A stretch of 64,000 nt of DNA from Ecdyonurus torrentis (lineage: Eukaryota > Arthropoda > Insecta > Ephemeroptera > Heptageniidae). The position numbers and the translations under genes were made by a program. Numbering within the stretch: position 1 is the stretch's first letter; each line of letters begins with the position of its first letter. The notes under the pieces are model-generated. The model had not been told where the DNA came from, ran no database searches, and saw only the letters and a list, made by a program, of their open reading frames with translations. The DNA lies in contig OX439131.1 in the NCBI GenBank assembly GCA_949318235.1, forward strand, positions 13,231,700 to 13,295,699, in the 5' to 3' direction. Shown piece after piece: positions 11,801-22,190 of this stretch.

Positions 11801-14800
11801 AACTTCATTTTATGGCGATTTTATGTTTAAATTTTCAAAACTCTCAGTGTGTTATAAATTTAATTTATTTTAGCTTTAAAAATATCATATTTTGAAAATC
11901 AATACTCGACGCTCATTGGCTAATGCGCTCCAACAATGAAAAATAAAAAGTAAACAAACTCAACGCTCTTGTGCTTGCTGTCCACTGTTTATAAATACAC
12001 AACAAGTATACATACTTCGATTAAAAATGATAATCTCAAGTTTATATATCTTAAATTATTGTTTTAGTGTTATAACTTGAATCAATGTTTCTATTATTCT
12101 TAATATCTGTAAAAGAAAAAAAAATGAAATTATTTGATCAATATTTCATTAATAATTTAAAAGTTTATTATACATTATAATCAAAAAATAATAATTTGTT
12201 AAATTTTTAACATTTGATTTTTAACAACTCGACAAGTATTTATTAAAAATAGATTATTATTTCCTTTACTTTACATAATATACCATAGAAATGGAATTTT
12301 TTGCTATTTTGAGGAAACATTTTTATATACAGTCAACTATACGCATCAACTTAATAAAACTTGAGAGTTTGTTTTAACTTTTCTTTTAAAAGATACTATT
12401 TGTAAAATGCACTTATTGTGTAAGAAGTATACTTAATAAATTGAATACATTATTAATTCTTTTATGTAAATTAAAATTTACTTTATAATTTCTATAGAAA
12501 AAGCCATTTTCAATAGAAAGTCTGGACTCTGGCACAGTTTGGAAAGCTAAACTAAAGACTTTTGTTGTGTATACTAAATATTTAATTTTATTGCAATACA
12601 ATACTTATTAATAAAAGGTACTAATTCATTAAACACATGAAAAGGAAATATTATACATGAAAGAAATAAATACATTATTTGATGGTAAAATAAGATGATA
12701 AGAAATGTAGTTTCTCCCAATATAACATGTTGATTTTTATACCCCTGCAGTGAAGACTGGAGTTTTTGCAGAGAGATGTAGAATGTAGGCAAAATTAACT
12801 TTTCAGGGGTTCGGACCCGGACCCGAAACCTTCCAAAACCCGAGATTTTTGGCGGGTTTTTGGGACCCATTTGAAAAATACGGGTTCAAAAACCCGAGCC
12901 CTAATTTTCGTTGAGTTTGAAATTTTTTTGATTGAAATATTAAGAAATGTACATAAACATGAAAAAATATAAAGTAAGTTTGTTTAGTATTAGATTTTTT
13001 TTTTTTTTTTTTTTTTTTTGCCACAGAAACATAACATGCATACAACACAAATTTTAATTTGTTTAAATATCTGGAAAGATTTTTTATTTAAATTTTATTT
13101 TTTTAACTATGTGTAAGAGTAGGTTTTAGTCTAGTTATCCAGATTTTTATGCAATTTCAATAAAACCTTCTTTCTAAACTTTCAGTACGTTAAAAAAAAC
13201 TAAAAAAATTTTTTTTTTCAATTATATACCTCAAATTATGTTAAAAACATTATGTTCCGAAAGAAGAAAAATTAATATACGCCTGAATTATAAAGCTTGT
13301 AGGAGCTGCATTTTTTTAAAATTAATAATGTTGCTGACTTACAGCTTGTATGATGACTTTTTTTTATTATTATTATTTTATTAATATGAATATATACAGG
13401 CAATAATACTAAGTTTCTTATTTGGCTAATTGACAAGATGTAGCAAATCAAAACATTGATTATTTATTATTATTATTATTATTTGCATTCTTTTTTAACT
13501 TGCTGCAATTTTTTTAAATTCTATTTCAAAAAAATTTAATCTGCTCTTACTTATTGAACTTATAAAAAATTATTTAATTGATTAATTGAAAACCTGAACC
13601 CAGACCCGATGAAGATTTTTGAGGGGTCCGGACCCGGGTCCCGGACACGAAAAAAAAATCACGGGTCCAGGACTCGGGTCTTCCGACCCGACAATTTTTT
13701 GACGTGTCCGAACCTCTGGAACTTTCTACCTAAATATCTTTTTGAAAAACATATTAAAATATTTAGAGCCATATTCGACCGTCCATACTTTGGAAAAGTA
13801 CTAGAGCTCTGAATAGACGGTGAACCCGCGCGTGGTCCAAAAGTAGAGTTCAATATAAAACTTTCAATATCTCCTTGAGTTTGAGCGCTATTTAGATGCG
13901 CTATTTTACCTCTAGATAAGCAAGATGTTTAACCTTTTTGTCATGCCTATGCGATTTTCAACCCTTAGGTTTTTTTACCCTTCAAGGGTTAAAGACCAAA
14001 AACACGATTTTCAATATTATAACCTTTGCTATATGCTTTTATTTATTATTGTTATTATTATTTTTTGTGAATTTCATTTCTGTGGTGTCTGAAAGTCATG
14101 TAGTACCTCCTATTAAAACAATATGAAAAGAAATCTTTAAAAACCATGCCAATAGAAAATAGGGCGTAAAAATGATAAGAAAAAGAAGAAGAAGAAAAAA
14201 AAAAAAAAAAAAAAAAAAGGTAAATAACACGGAAAAGCAAAGCTTACCCAAAATAAATATTTGGTGCTGAAATCTTATTGCCAGGACCTTTCTCATAGGG
14301 CACATTGCGTTTTAGCTCTATATGACCCCCTGGAGGGTGTTTGGGGTGGGGTTTTCCACCCTATTATGATTCTAAAAACTTAAGTAAAAGTATTCGTGTC
14401 AGATATCGCTCTAGGCAAAATCGACCCCGCTGAGCTCGAATCCGTTGTCAGATTTTTGGTAGATGCCACCCCTAAGGAGATAGGGGTGGGTTTTTATCCT
14501 CAAAAGAGGTAAATTTTTGGAAAATAAAGCAACATTGAATTGTAATAAAATGCAATATTTTCGTTAATCTAATTGCATATTCCAGTACCTCTGGTATGTT
14601 TTTAACATGAATCCCATGCATTTCCAGTTTAAATCACTTTAAAGAGGGTAGCTGGGGTTGTTGTTTTTACCTTTTTTTCTAAATTGGGTGATTGGTAAGA
14701 TATCATTCTTAATTAAAGTAACCCAATCATTTAATTAAAAAAAATATAATAAAATAAAGGTGAAAAATGCACCCTGCAACCGTCTTTAAAGTGATATAAA

Positions 14801-17800
14801 CTGGAAATGCATAGGATTCATGTAAAAACATACCAGAGGTACTGGAATATGCAATTAGATTAACGAAAATATTGCATTTTATTACAATTTAATGTTGCTT
14901 TATTTTCCAAAAATTTCCCGGTTTTGAGAATAAAAACCCACCCCTATCGCCATAGGGGTGGCATCTACCAAAAATCTGACAACGGATTCGAGCTCAGCGG
15001 GGTCGATTTTGCCTAGAGCGATATCTGACACGAATACTTTTACTTAAGTTTTTAGAATCATAATAGGGTGGAAAACCCCACCCCAAACACCCTCCAGGGG
15101 GTCATATAGAGCTAAAACGCAATGTGCCCTATGAGAAAGGTCCTGGCAATAAGATTTCAGCACCAAATATTTATTTTGGGTAAGCTTTGCTTTTCCGTGT
15201 TATTTACTTTTTTTCTTTTTTTTTTTTTTTCTTCTTCTTCTTTTTCTTATCATTTTTACGCCCTATTTTCTATTGGCATGGTTTTTAAAGATTTCTTTTC
15301 GTATTGTTTTAATAGGATGTACTACATGACTTTCAGACACCACAGAAATGAAATTCACAAAAAATAATAATAATAAATAAAAAATAAAAGCATATAGCAA
15401 AGGTTATAATATTGAAAATCGTGTTTTTGGTCTTTAACCCTTGAAGGGTAAAAAAACCTAAGGGTTGAAAATCGCATAGGCATGACAAAAAGGTTAAACA
15501 TCTTGCTTATCTAGAGGTAAAATAGCGCATCTAAATAGCGCTCAAGCTCAAGGAGATATTCAACGTTTTATATTGAACGCTACTTTTGGACTACGCACGG
15601 GGTCACGGTCTATTCCGAGCTCTAAAGTATAGTACTTTTTCAAAGTATGGACGGTCGATGGCTCTAAATATTTTAAGATGTATTTCAAAAGATAATTACT
15701 AATTTAGGTAAAAAGTTTATTTTGCATACATTCTACATCTCTCTGCACACTCCAGTCTTCACTTCAGGGGTATAAAGATCATATTGGGAGAAACCGCATT
15801 TATTAATCATCTTATTTTGCCATGAAAATAGGGCGTAATTACATCATTCTATGCAATAAATGAAGAAGAAGAAAAAAAAAAAAAAAAAAAAAAGGTATAC
15901 GAATGATGAAAAGTTATTGTAAATAAAAAATAAACATTAATTAGTGCGGAGAAATAAGTAAAAACACGTGCAACTTATTAATTTTTGATCTATGTTTCGC
16001 GATCGAGCGTAGTTTCAAAAATCGACACTGCTGGTATAGAGATAAAAGATTAAATCTACTTTTATGCTAATTATTTTTATGAAAAAAAAAGCGCAAATTT
16101 CATTACTCTAGCTGGACTAGGGAAAAGGTTAAAAAAACGAGATGTTTCGTGTATATTATGCCTACTATATTTACGTAAAATCGATATACTGATGATGTTT
16201 TAATATCGATAAACAACCTAATTCCATATACTTATAAAGAAAACGTAATTTAATATCGCTTAAATCAAATTTATGAACATTTATAGTAAATATAATAAAA
16301 ATAAAACGATTTAAAAAAAATACTTGCCATTGTTATCACGATAATAGCTTCGTCAAAAATACAGCGTTTTCAAAAAAGCGTTCAAAATTGAACACTAAAT
16401 AACGGTATTTGCGAATTATTGCGACTTTTGAATTTATGTTATTTTTTTCGCCAAATAATAAAGTTTCATCTGTGAAAATTTCATAACTTGACAACGTTTA
16501 GGTACAATTTTATGAGTCTTCAAAATATCAGTTTTTCCCATTACTTACGGTCATTTTCAGAACCAAAAAACCCCCATTTAAATAACATTGACTGACAACA
16601 ATGAAAATTTTGGGCACGTCAGCCAATCAGATTTGAATATTCTCGATTTCAACAACCAATAAAATGGCTTTAAAAATTCTGCTGGATCGCGTATACTCCC
16701 CCCTTCTAGAGTACTCTACCCACAACCACACTATATATTATCTTTATGAGAAAACACAGCGGCTGCCGCTGCCCCCCCTAGCAAAAATTATCATTTGAAT
16801 TTTCAAAAAAATTATCAATTGATCTACACTCTGAATATCAATTGAAAATTGGGACTAATCTCCATTCATTTCAATGGTCGTTCCACTAAAATGAGTGGTG
16901 ATATCATCTCATTTTTACGGTCGATCCACTAAAATGAGTGGTGTTGTCATCTCATTTTTACGGTCGATCTACTAAAATGAGTGGTCATCACATCTCATTT
17001 TAATGGTTCAGATCATTCAAACGAAATGACAATGGTCCTTACATTCAATTGATATCCACGGTGTAGATCAATGATTTTTTTATGCCTCGCCATATGATTT
17101 GTTCGCCGCCGCTCCAGATTATTAGCATTCAATTTTTAGTATCTTTCTGATCTGCAACATATTAAATAATTTAAGTACATTATATTTTTATAAAATAAAA
17201 GAACATATTTGATTTAATTATAAAATGAATTTTTTTCGGTTTAGTGATCGGGGGGAACGCAGAAAAAGCTAAGGGTCCACTATAATTTAATACATACACA
17301 CTTTTTTTTTTTTTTTTTTTTTTTGACTTCAGAAAAAACTACATAACTGATTATAGAGAAATTAAATGAGAAATACTAGACATAGTTTTACGTGAGTAAA
17401 ACCAATGAATTGTTTCTCATTTTTTTCTAAAACCGACAACCTCCATTCACCATTCATTGAAATTTATTAAATTTCTAAACAATTTACATGCTAAAAAGAT
17501 ACAAATATCTTTTGTACAAATTTAAATATGACATTTATTTTTAAAAAATGTCAGATATATTTGTTAAAAATAAAAAATAACATACATGGGAAAAAAATGA
17601 AATTGTTATGTACCAAAACATTTTTTTTTTCGACATTAAATTGATTATTAAAATATAACCAGTACATTTTGTGACAATTTTGCGTAATAAATATTATTTT
17701 GCATTAAACTCACCTTAATATTATTCAAGAAACCTAGCTGTTTGGAGTAGTAAAAGCTCACACTCGATCAAACATCATGTTGCATAAAATTTATATTGGA

Positions 17801-19666
17801 TCTTAATCTCAAAACGGCCGACGGTGAATGCACGCCTCATATTTCAAACCCAGAAAAAAGGTACTATTTATTAGCCTAACACAATTTTACTATTTCAGAA
17901 TAATACATAAGTATTTACTTACACTTTTATAATATTCTTATTCTTGTAAGTTGAAATAATACCAATAATATTTACTAATATTACAGAGAACGACGTAAAA
18001 CGTTGAACGCGCCATGCTTCCCTTCTCGTAAATGGCCGTTGTTGGCGTCAATATGTCAATGCCTTGTGATTGGCCAATTCATATCACGTGACTTTATGAC
18101 GTGTTACATCAATATCAATTGAAATTTTGTCATTAGATTTTTAATGACCATGAAAAATTCAATGATAATTTAATCATTTAAAATTTTAGCCGGATTTTTA
18201 AAAAAAAAAATACTAAAAAGACAAAAAGTAACATTTTTCCTCTCTAATTAAATAAAAGCGCTTTATTTTGGCCCATTTAATTTTTTTATTTACCTCTCTC
18301 TCTCCTTCTCTCTTTCATTCCTTTAGCAATTTTTACATTATTTATACTGAGCTTTTATAAAATTCAAAATAAATATAAACTATAATTTCTTAAATTTGTT
18401 TTGTATTTGCTAAAAAAGAACAGTTATTAAAAAAAATTGTAAAGAAAAAAAATGAAAACAAAATGTCCTGATTTTTTTTGGAATATAATTTGATAAAACA
18501 ATATTTTCTTATCATGTTTTTTTTTTTTTTTTTTTTACAAAAAAAAATGTTTATTTTCAGTTTGGTTGAAAACAATAATCAATTCCCAATGATCAGTGAT
18601 CGTTAAAATTTCAATGATTAGGAGACATTTTAATTCGATGACAAATTCTAGTCAATTGATTTTATTACATTTTAAGATAAAATGATATTTAAAAAAAATC
18701 AATTGATATTAATCATTCAATAAAATTTCAATGATAAAGACCACTAAAAATTCGATGACAATTTAGCCAATTGATTTTTTCACATTAAAGATAAAATGAT
18801 ATTGAAAAATATCAATTGATATTATCATTCAATAAAATTTCAATGATAAAGACCACTAAAAATTCAATGACTATTTAGCCAATTGATTTTTTCACATTAA
18901 AGATGAAATGATATTGAAAAATATCAATTGATATTAATCATTCAATAAAATTTCAATGATAAAAGGCCACTAAAATTCGATGACAATTTAGCCAATTGAT
19001 TTTTTCACATTAAAAATAAATTGATATTGAAAATTATCAATTGATATTGACTAGTATCATTTAAAAATAAATGAAAGTCAATTCAAATTTATTGTGAGTC
19101 CATAAAAATTTCATGATAATTTTTGCTAGGGCCGTTCAGGAACTTTTGTCCAGAGCTGCATACAACACAGTTATGTTCTGCTGCAAGTACGAGTGGTTGT
19201 TTTCTGTATTTACACCACCAATATCAAATGCAAGCAAACCATCCACTATGCTTGCCTTCTAAAAGAAGACTTGTAAAAGTAGTTATAATGAGAAAATAAC
19301 CTCGGAGCCCAAGAAAGAATGTTATGTCCTTCCCTCTCTCTCAAGATATGTCAAAATCTGTCAGTGAAAGCTCAGCTACCCTTTGATTTTCATGTTTTCC
19401 TGATTTTTGTTCTTTAATTATCATTGCCCACTTCCTCTTTCCTGATCTGGTAGACAATATGACACTTTTCAGAAAACTGATATTTTTTTCCTGATTTCAG
19501 TTCATTATTAGAGCTTGAAGAGCAGACTGAAGAGAGCGAACCTCTTGGTCATCAACCTATCTTCACGTACGAGAAAGATCCCTACTTGGTTGCCACTGAA
19601 AACGTCAAGTTTCCAGATATTCTCTCTGCTGGTGTTTTATCTGCTCTTTACGGAGAGCGTTTGTAA
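2857..19666 (+). CDS. Sorting nexin 22/24-like PX-domain protein, three exons
   Basis: Exons are 2857-3003, 3075-3256 and 19501-19666 (GTAAGT and GTAAGA donors; TTTTCAG and GATTTCAG acceptors). They join in frame to 164 aa, close to human SNX24 (169 aa). Residues 1 to about 110 form a PX phosphoinositide-binding domain: the KRYSAFHSLH motif on the first basic strand, the proline-rich FPPKR loop, then EQRRLGLERYL in the helix that completes the lipid pocket. The third exon supplies the family's C-terminal tail (QPIFTYEKDPY, then PDILSAGVLSALY), which aligns with the SNX22/24 DPY and GVL blocks. Such proteins bind PI3P-type lipids on endosomes (family knowledge). The last intron is 16.2 kb because an LTR element inserted 30 bp after the donor, with further elements nearby. 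The SLC37-like ORF starts 38 bp beyond the stop. SNX22 and SNX24 cannot be told apart here. Confidence 0.88.
4270..4600. repeat. Four diverged ~89-bp tandem units inside the LTR
   Basis: A CTTGGC core, each time preceded by a C-rich CACC or CTCC stretch, recurs at 4302, 4392, 4481 and 4570, spacings of 90, 89 and 89 bp. Units also share an AACCACCATTAACTC block and an ATATTATAAA-like block. The same array is present in all four LTR copies, for example near 24470-24780 in inverted orientation. A repeated enhancer or protein-binding array is a reasonable guess; no function can be read from the sequence. Confidence 0.75.
4822..4973. repeat. Two 76-bp tandem units inside the LTR
   Basis: Units 4822-4897 and 4898-4973 both run from TTACTCCTC through CCTGAATG and GTTAATACTTGA to TAAGTTAAGTATTCAAACTTAC. 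The array is conserved in the other LTR copies. It lies about 220 bp from the 89-bp array, so the LTR has two separate repeat blocks. Confidence 0.75.
6906..7535 (-). CDS. Sole ORF of the giant-LTR element, copy 1 (unknown family)
   Basis: 209 codons, starting MADSEKENRV, about 310 bases after the primer-binding site. The N-terminal two-thirds is rich in N, K, F, L and S and looks largely helical. The C-terminal third is more distinctive, with TDWDQRGIDWVTSYSMQDIQEA followed by a tryptophan-, glycine- and phenylalanine-rich end (GPGGWTFW). I see no CCHC zinc knuckle, aspartic protease, reverse transcriptase or integrase motif, so a canonical Gag is not supported, though a diverged Gag- or capsid-like role is possible. 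A 208-aa version is intact in copy 2 with scattered differences (one is a single-codon indel near codon 120). Conservation of the frame suggests the protein is, or recently was, under selection. Confidence 0.7.
   Translation of the reverse strand: MADSEKENRVIINKFNLSLSDFNKITHDGLHSFLKNSKNLDNIMLFQNFFLLQKIISFNLMFSDSTTKEEICLISRKLEFTTKILKNSMQKLIKISSDTLREVHNNNVSEESENSMEDMTCQLEGKNINPVLLAGSSKHTDLQESTIPEGAQQRLVTVASTDWDQRGIDWVTSYSMQDIQEAVHHLQCFRKFGPGGWTFWNSSFRGIKK
7831..7841 (-). other. Primer-binding site (tRNA-Pro-like), copy 1
   Basis: Reading the coding strand, the LTR ends in CACA, followed by GT and then TGGGGGCTCGG. The first ten bases match the tRNA-Pro primer-binding sequence used by several retroelements (TGGGGGCTCG). 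The 2-base spacer from the LTR is typical of Ty3/gypsy elements and retroviruses. This site fixes the element's orientation. Confidence 0.75.
7844..11316 (-). repeat. 3473-bp LTR of copy 1 (5' LTR in coding orientation)
   Basis: Same length as its partner at 3290-6762. The few differences seen include C for T at 10232 and T for A at 10429. The outer boundary at 11316 is set by the CTGT target duplication that follows it. Confidence 0.9.
12679..15830. repeat. Large imperfect palindrome inside the hAT-like element
   Basis: The left arm (12679-12803 plus 13719 to about 14652) pairs with the right arm (about 14772-15830); the loop centre is near 14710. Paired landmarks are AGAGAGATGTAGAATGTA near 12773 with its complement near 15730, the CAATAGAAAATAGGGCG block near 14149 with its complement near 15258, and the TACCTCTGGTATG block near 14586 with its complement near 14835. 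Frames at 14096-14305 and 15122-15367 are the two arms of the same inverted repeat, not genes. Confidence 0.8.
12804..13718. mobile_element. Nested 0.9 kb hAT-like element (CAGRGGTTCGGAC ends)
   Basis: The left end reads CAGGGGTTCGGACCCGG; the right end in reverse complement reads CAGAGGTTCGGACACG. The flanks are TAACTTTT and GAACTTTC, a decayed 8-bp duplication sharing AACTTT. The opposite palindrome arm near 15705-15716 preserves the unoccupied site (AAACTTTTTACC in reverse complement), which proves an insertion. GGACCCGG-type motifs repeat just inside both ends. There is no transposase. Confidence 0.8.
16776..19131. mobile_element. 2.36 kb inverted-repeat element with internal tandem arrays
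   Basis: The ends are CCCTAGCAAAAATTATCAT at 16776 and its inverse ending at 19131. Near the left end is an array of about three 47-bp units built on CCACTAAAATGAGTGG (about 16873-17015). Near the right end are about 3.6 units of 112 bp (18633-19050) carrying AATATCAATTGATATT. A clear target duplication was not found, partly because the left flank is a C-run. No ORF of note is present, and the class is unknown. Confidence 0.65.
18633..19050. repeat. ~112-bp tandem array
   Basis: Each unit runs from ATTCGATGACAA through GCCAATTGATTTTTTCACATT and AATATCAATTGATATTA to CAATGATAAAGACCACTAAA. Units begin near 18633, 18750, 18862 and 18975, the last incomplete. Each contains the short palindrome ATCAATTGAT. 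Confidence 0.75.
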
Positions 19667-19704
19667 TTAAAATTTCACGTTATAAAAAATCAAACATCGT
19701 CAAA

Positions 19705-20994
19705 ATGGTGAGCAAACTAAAAATAATTCAAGTATCCATGTTTGTGCTGATTTGGGTAGTATATGCATCTACCTATCTCATGCGTAAGCCATTAGGAGTC
19801 ATTAAAGGATTAATGGCACAAGATTTGCATTTATCTAAAGTTCAGTTAGGTTGGATGGATACAGCAATATTATTACCTTATTCAGTTGTGCAAGTAGTAT
19901 TTAGTCCTATTGCAGATAAATTAGGACCAAGAAAAACACTTGGCATTTGTTTATTTTTAACTGGTTTAAGTCTAATGTCATTTGGAACATGGGATAGTTT
20001 CCCTGTTCTTTTATTATTATTGTTTATAAGTGGTGCAGCTCAAGCTCCATGCTGGCCAGCATGTTGTAAATGTCTCTCTGCATGGTTTCCTGACGATGCT
20101 ATGAATACAGTATTTGGTATTATCTCTACCTCAGCATATGGAGGCAGTATTGTAGCAACAGCTATTGCAGTATATTTACAAAAACATTACAGTTGGAGAT
20201 TTGTATTCTTTCCTCCATCATTTCTTGTATTATTCTTGGCAATATTAGCTTGGTTATTCATGAAACAACCTTCAGAATTAAATGTAATAATACCAGGTAA
20301 AGAATGTGGGGAAAGACTTATTATTAATAATAAAAAATCAGGTAATAATCAAACATTATGTGAATTATGGCGTATACCATCAGTTGCAGAAATGTCAGTA
20401 GCGATGATGTGCTTAAAACTTGTAAGATATTCTATGTACTTATGGTTGCCAATTTATTTACTTCAATCACTAAATTATAGTCCTGAACAAGCAGGCTTGT
20501 TTTCAGTTTTATTTGACGTTGGTGGTATATTTGGCAGTGCATTACTAGGTTGGATTGTAGACAAATATTGGCAACGGCATCAATTAATTCCAATGTTACT
20601 AGCTGGTTTCTTGGGTACTCTAAGTTTTATTGCATTCACTTTAACTGCTCAATGGGGACTTGGTTATAATTCTCTATTCATGTTGCTTGCTGGAGCATCT
20701 GTATGTGCACCAGATGCACTTCTAGGAGGTTCTGTAGCTGTTTCCATCGGAGAAGCCGAGGGTAGAAATGCAGGCGCTGCAGTTACAGGACTGATCAACG
20801 GCTTTGGTAGTTTTGGTGCTGTATTAGAAGGCCCTTTAGTTGGTTTTATATCAAATGAGTTTGGCTGGAATGCAATGTTCTTGTTAATCATTGTACTTTC
20901 AACTTTTGGTTCCTTTGCATTATTTAAAGCTTTAATGATTCAAAGAAGGCAAATTCGTTTGGGTACTCTTCTTATGGATGACATTTCAAATTAA
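19705..20994 (+). CDS. SLC37/GlpT-like organophosphate transporter (MFS), intronless
   Basis: One uninterrupted 429-codon frame with a good start context (GTCAAAATGG). It encodes about 12 hydrophobic segments in two halves around a polar loop at residues 195-220. The YLMRKPLGVIK segment in helix 1 matches the arginine-lysine signature of the organophosphate:phosphate antiporter family (GlpT, UhpT, SLC37). The loop after helix 2 carries the MFS DKLGPRKT motif. SLC37 proteins exchange sugar phosphates or glycerol-3-phosphate for phosphate across ER or other membranes (family knowledge). The length fits SLC37A4 (429 aa) better than SLC37A1/2, but the paralogue is not certain. The other genes here have 3-7 exons and this one has none. 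The start lies 38 bp after the sorting nexin stop with no polyadenylation signal between, so a retrocopy in the 3' UTR or a dicistronic transcript is possible. Confidence 0.8.
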   Translation: MVSKLKIIQVSMFVLIWVVYASTYLMRKPLGVIKGLMAQDLHLSKVQLGWMDTAILLPYSVVQVVFSPIADKLGPRKTLGICLFLTGLSLMSFGTWDSFPVLLLLLFISGAAQAPCWPACCKCLSAWFPDDAMNTVFGIISTSAYGGSIVATAIAVYLQKHYSWRFVFFPPSFLVLFLAILAWLFMKQPSELNVIIPGKECGERLIINNKKSGNNQTLCELWRIPSVAEMSVAMMCLKLVRYSMYLWLPIYLLQSLNYSPEQAGLFSVLFDVGGIFGSALLGWIVDKYWQRHQLIPMLLAGFLGTLSFIAFTLTAQWGLGYNSLFMLLAGASVCAPDALLGGSVAVSIGEAEGRNAGAAVTGLINGFGSFGAVLEGPLVGFISNEFGWNAMFLLIIVLSTFGSFALFKALMIQRRQIRLGTLLMDDISN

Positions 20995-21968
20995 GTAATT
21001 TGTTCATTCATTAATATAAATATATATTGGAATTTATACTACCTATATACATCCAACTAGGATTTACAGTCTTAAAAAAAATACATAGACTTAATGTGTA
21101 TCATGTTATACAATTTATAACATTTTTCAGTCATTTAGTTAGGGGACTTTATGTAGTATTGCTGAGATTTTTACTAACATATTCTAAAAAAAAAAAAATG
21201 CCATAATGAATCACTTGTTCCAGCAATATAATTATATTATAACAATGTATAATTTTATTGTAAATTTTATTTATGTATATTGTACTATCAATTTTTGTTA
21301 GAAACTTTATTTATTTTAATTTATATTTTTAGTAAACATTCCTAAATTATTATTATGATTCATCTTTAGTATAAAAATGAGCATAGTAATTTTCATTGCA
21401 TATTTTTTCACTTAACTTTTAATTAAATGTTTGACTATTAAAAATAAATAAAAATTATTTTATGCACATTTGAAAGTTTGTATTGCAAATTGTATGGTGT
21501 ACTGTTATATTTAAGTCTAAGAACTAATAATAATATTTTTTAGGTATACTACTAAAAACTACTTAAATAGTATAATCCATTTATCACGCACATGAGTTGT
21601 GTATAATTATATGCGACGTCGACGTATTGCTTATGATCTGGTATTTTGATTTCTGAAGTTGAATAAAATGACCAGCAAAAGTTAAAATTTAATACTTACA
21701 TTTGTCGTATTATAAACATTTGTAAAGTATAGCAATTAATGTATGCAATAAAATAAAAATGCTAATATTCTATAAAAGAAGTAACACTAAATTTTATTTT
21801 ATTAACCCCTTTTTTTTTAATCCTTTTTGTTTTTGATAAGAGTCCTTATAAGTGACACTTGTAGGGATTCTAGTTTTTAATAAAAATCTGTGAAACAGAA
21901 CATTAATTTGTATTTTGTAGTGTAGTGACTTCAATGAGAGACATTTTTTTTGTAGTGCGTTGTAGCAA
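20995..21968. other. 3' UTR and downstream region of the SLC37-like gene
   Basis: AT-rich with no coding signal. Overlapping AATAAA polyadenylation signals at 21443-21452 would end a 3' UTR of about 470 bases. The minus-strand frame at 21794-22039 overlaps the adjacent MITE and is not supported. Confidence 0.5.
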
Positions 21969-21977
21969 GACCAACTC

Positions 21978-22190
21978 CACAGTATATTATACAGTAGTCC
22001 GTCTCCTATAGCGGGAATGTCAGATCGAATGCGCGCCATAATTCCGACTGGGTGAAGTTGTCAGAACTACACGTAACATTACTTCAAATTACGGATTCTA
22101 GTTCTGTCACCTTCACCCAGTCGGAATTATGGCGCGCATTCGATCTGACATTCCCGCTATAGGAGATGGACTACTGTACCATCTACTGTG
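21978..22190. mobile_element. 213-bp hairpin MITE with 9-bp target duplication
   Basis: It starts CACAGTATATTATACAGTAG and ends with the near complement (CTACTGTACCATCTACTGTG). Long arms pair, for example CCTATAGCGGGAATGTCAGA near 22006 with its inverse near 22143. The perfect direct repeat GACCAACTC flanks it (21969-21977 and 22191-22199). A 9-bp duplication suggests a Mutator-like origin, which is inferred. Confidence 0.85.

Larger units (their letters stand above)
11650..16718. mobile_element. 5.07 kb non-autonomous hAT-like element
   Basis: The 31-bp perfect terminal inverted repeats (11650-11680 and 16688-16718) start TAGAGTACTCTAGAAGGGGG. They are flanked by an 8-bp target duplication CCCACAAC (11642-11649 and 16719-16726). 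An 8-bp duplication and TAGAG ends fit hAT elements. Diverged subterminal inverted repeats continue inward: TAAGTAATGGGAAAAA and GAAATTTTCACAGA occur near 11716-11805 and, inverted, near 16465-16555. No transposase ORF exists. The interior carries a large palindrome and a nested second element. Confidence 0.85.
11602..19158. mobile_element. Small MITE remnant split by two later insertions
   Basis: The left end, TAGCTCTGGCCAAAAGTTCC (11602-11621), has its inverted counterpart at about 19139-19158. Between them, once the hAT-like element (11650-16718) and the 2.36 kb element (16776-19131) are removed, only about 130 bp remain. The simplest reading is a short Tc1/mariner-type MITE that received two independent insertions. 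The superfamily is a guess from the ends. Confidence 0.55.

Noticed and set aside
13609..13853. Frames over the GGACCCGG-rich stretch
   Set aside because: They translate the subterminal repeats of the nested hAT-like element.
14058..15367. Similar frames on opposite strands (14096-14305 and 15122-15367)
   Set aside because: They are the two arms of the same palindrome, not a gene pair.
16873..19050. CRISPR-like appearance of regularly spaced repeats
   Set aside because: The units are contiguous tandem repeats without unique spacers, in an animal genome.
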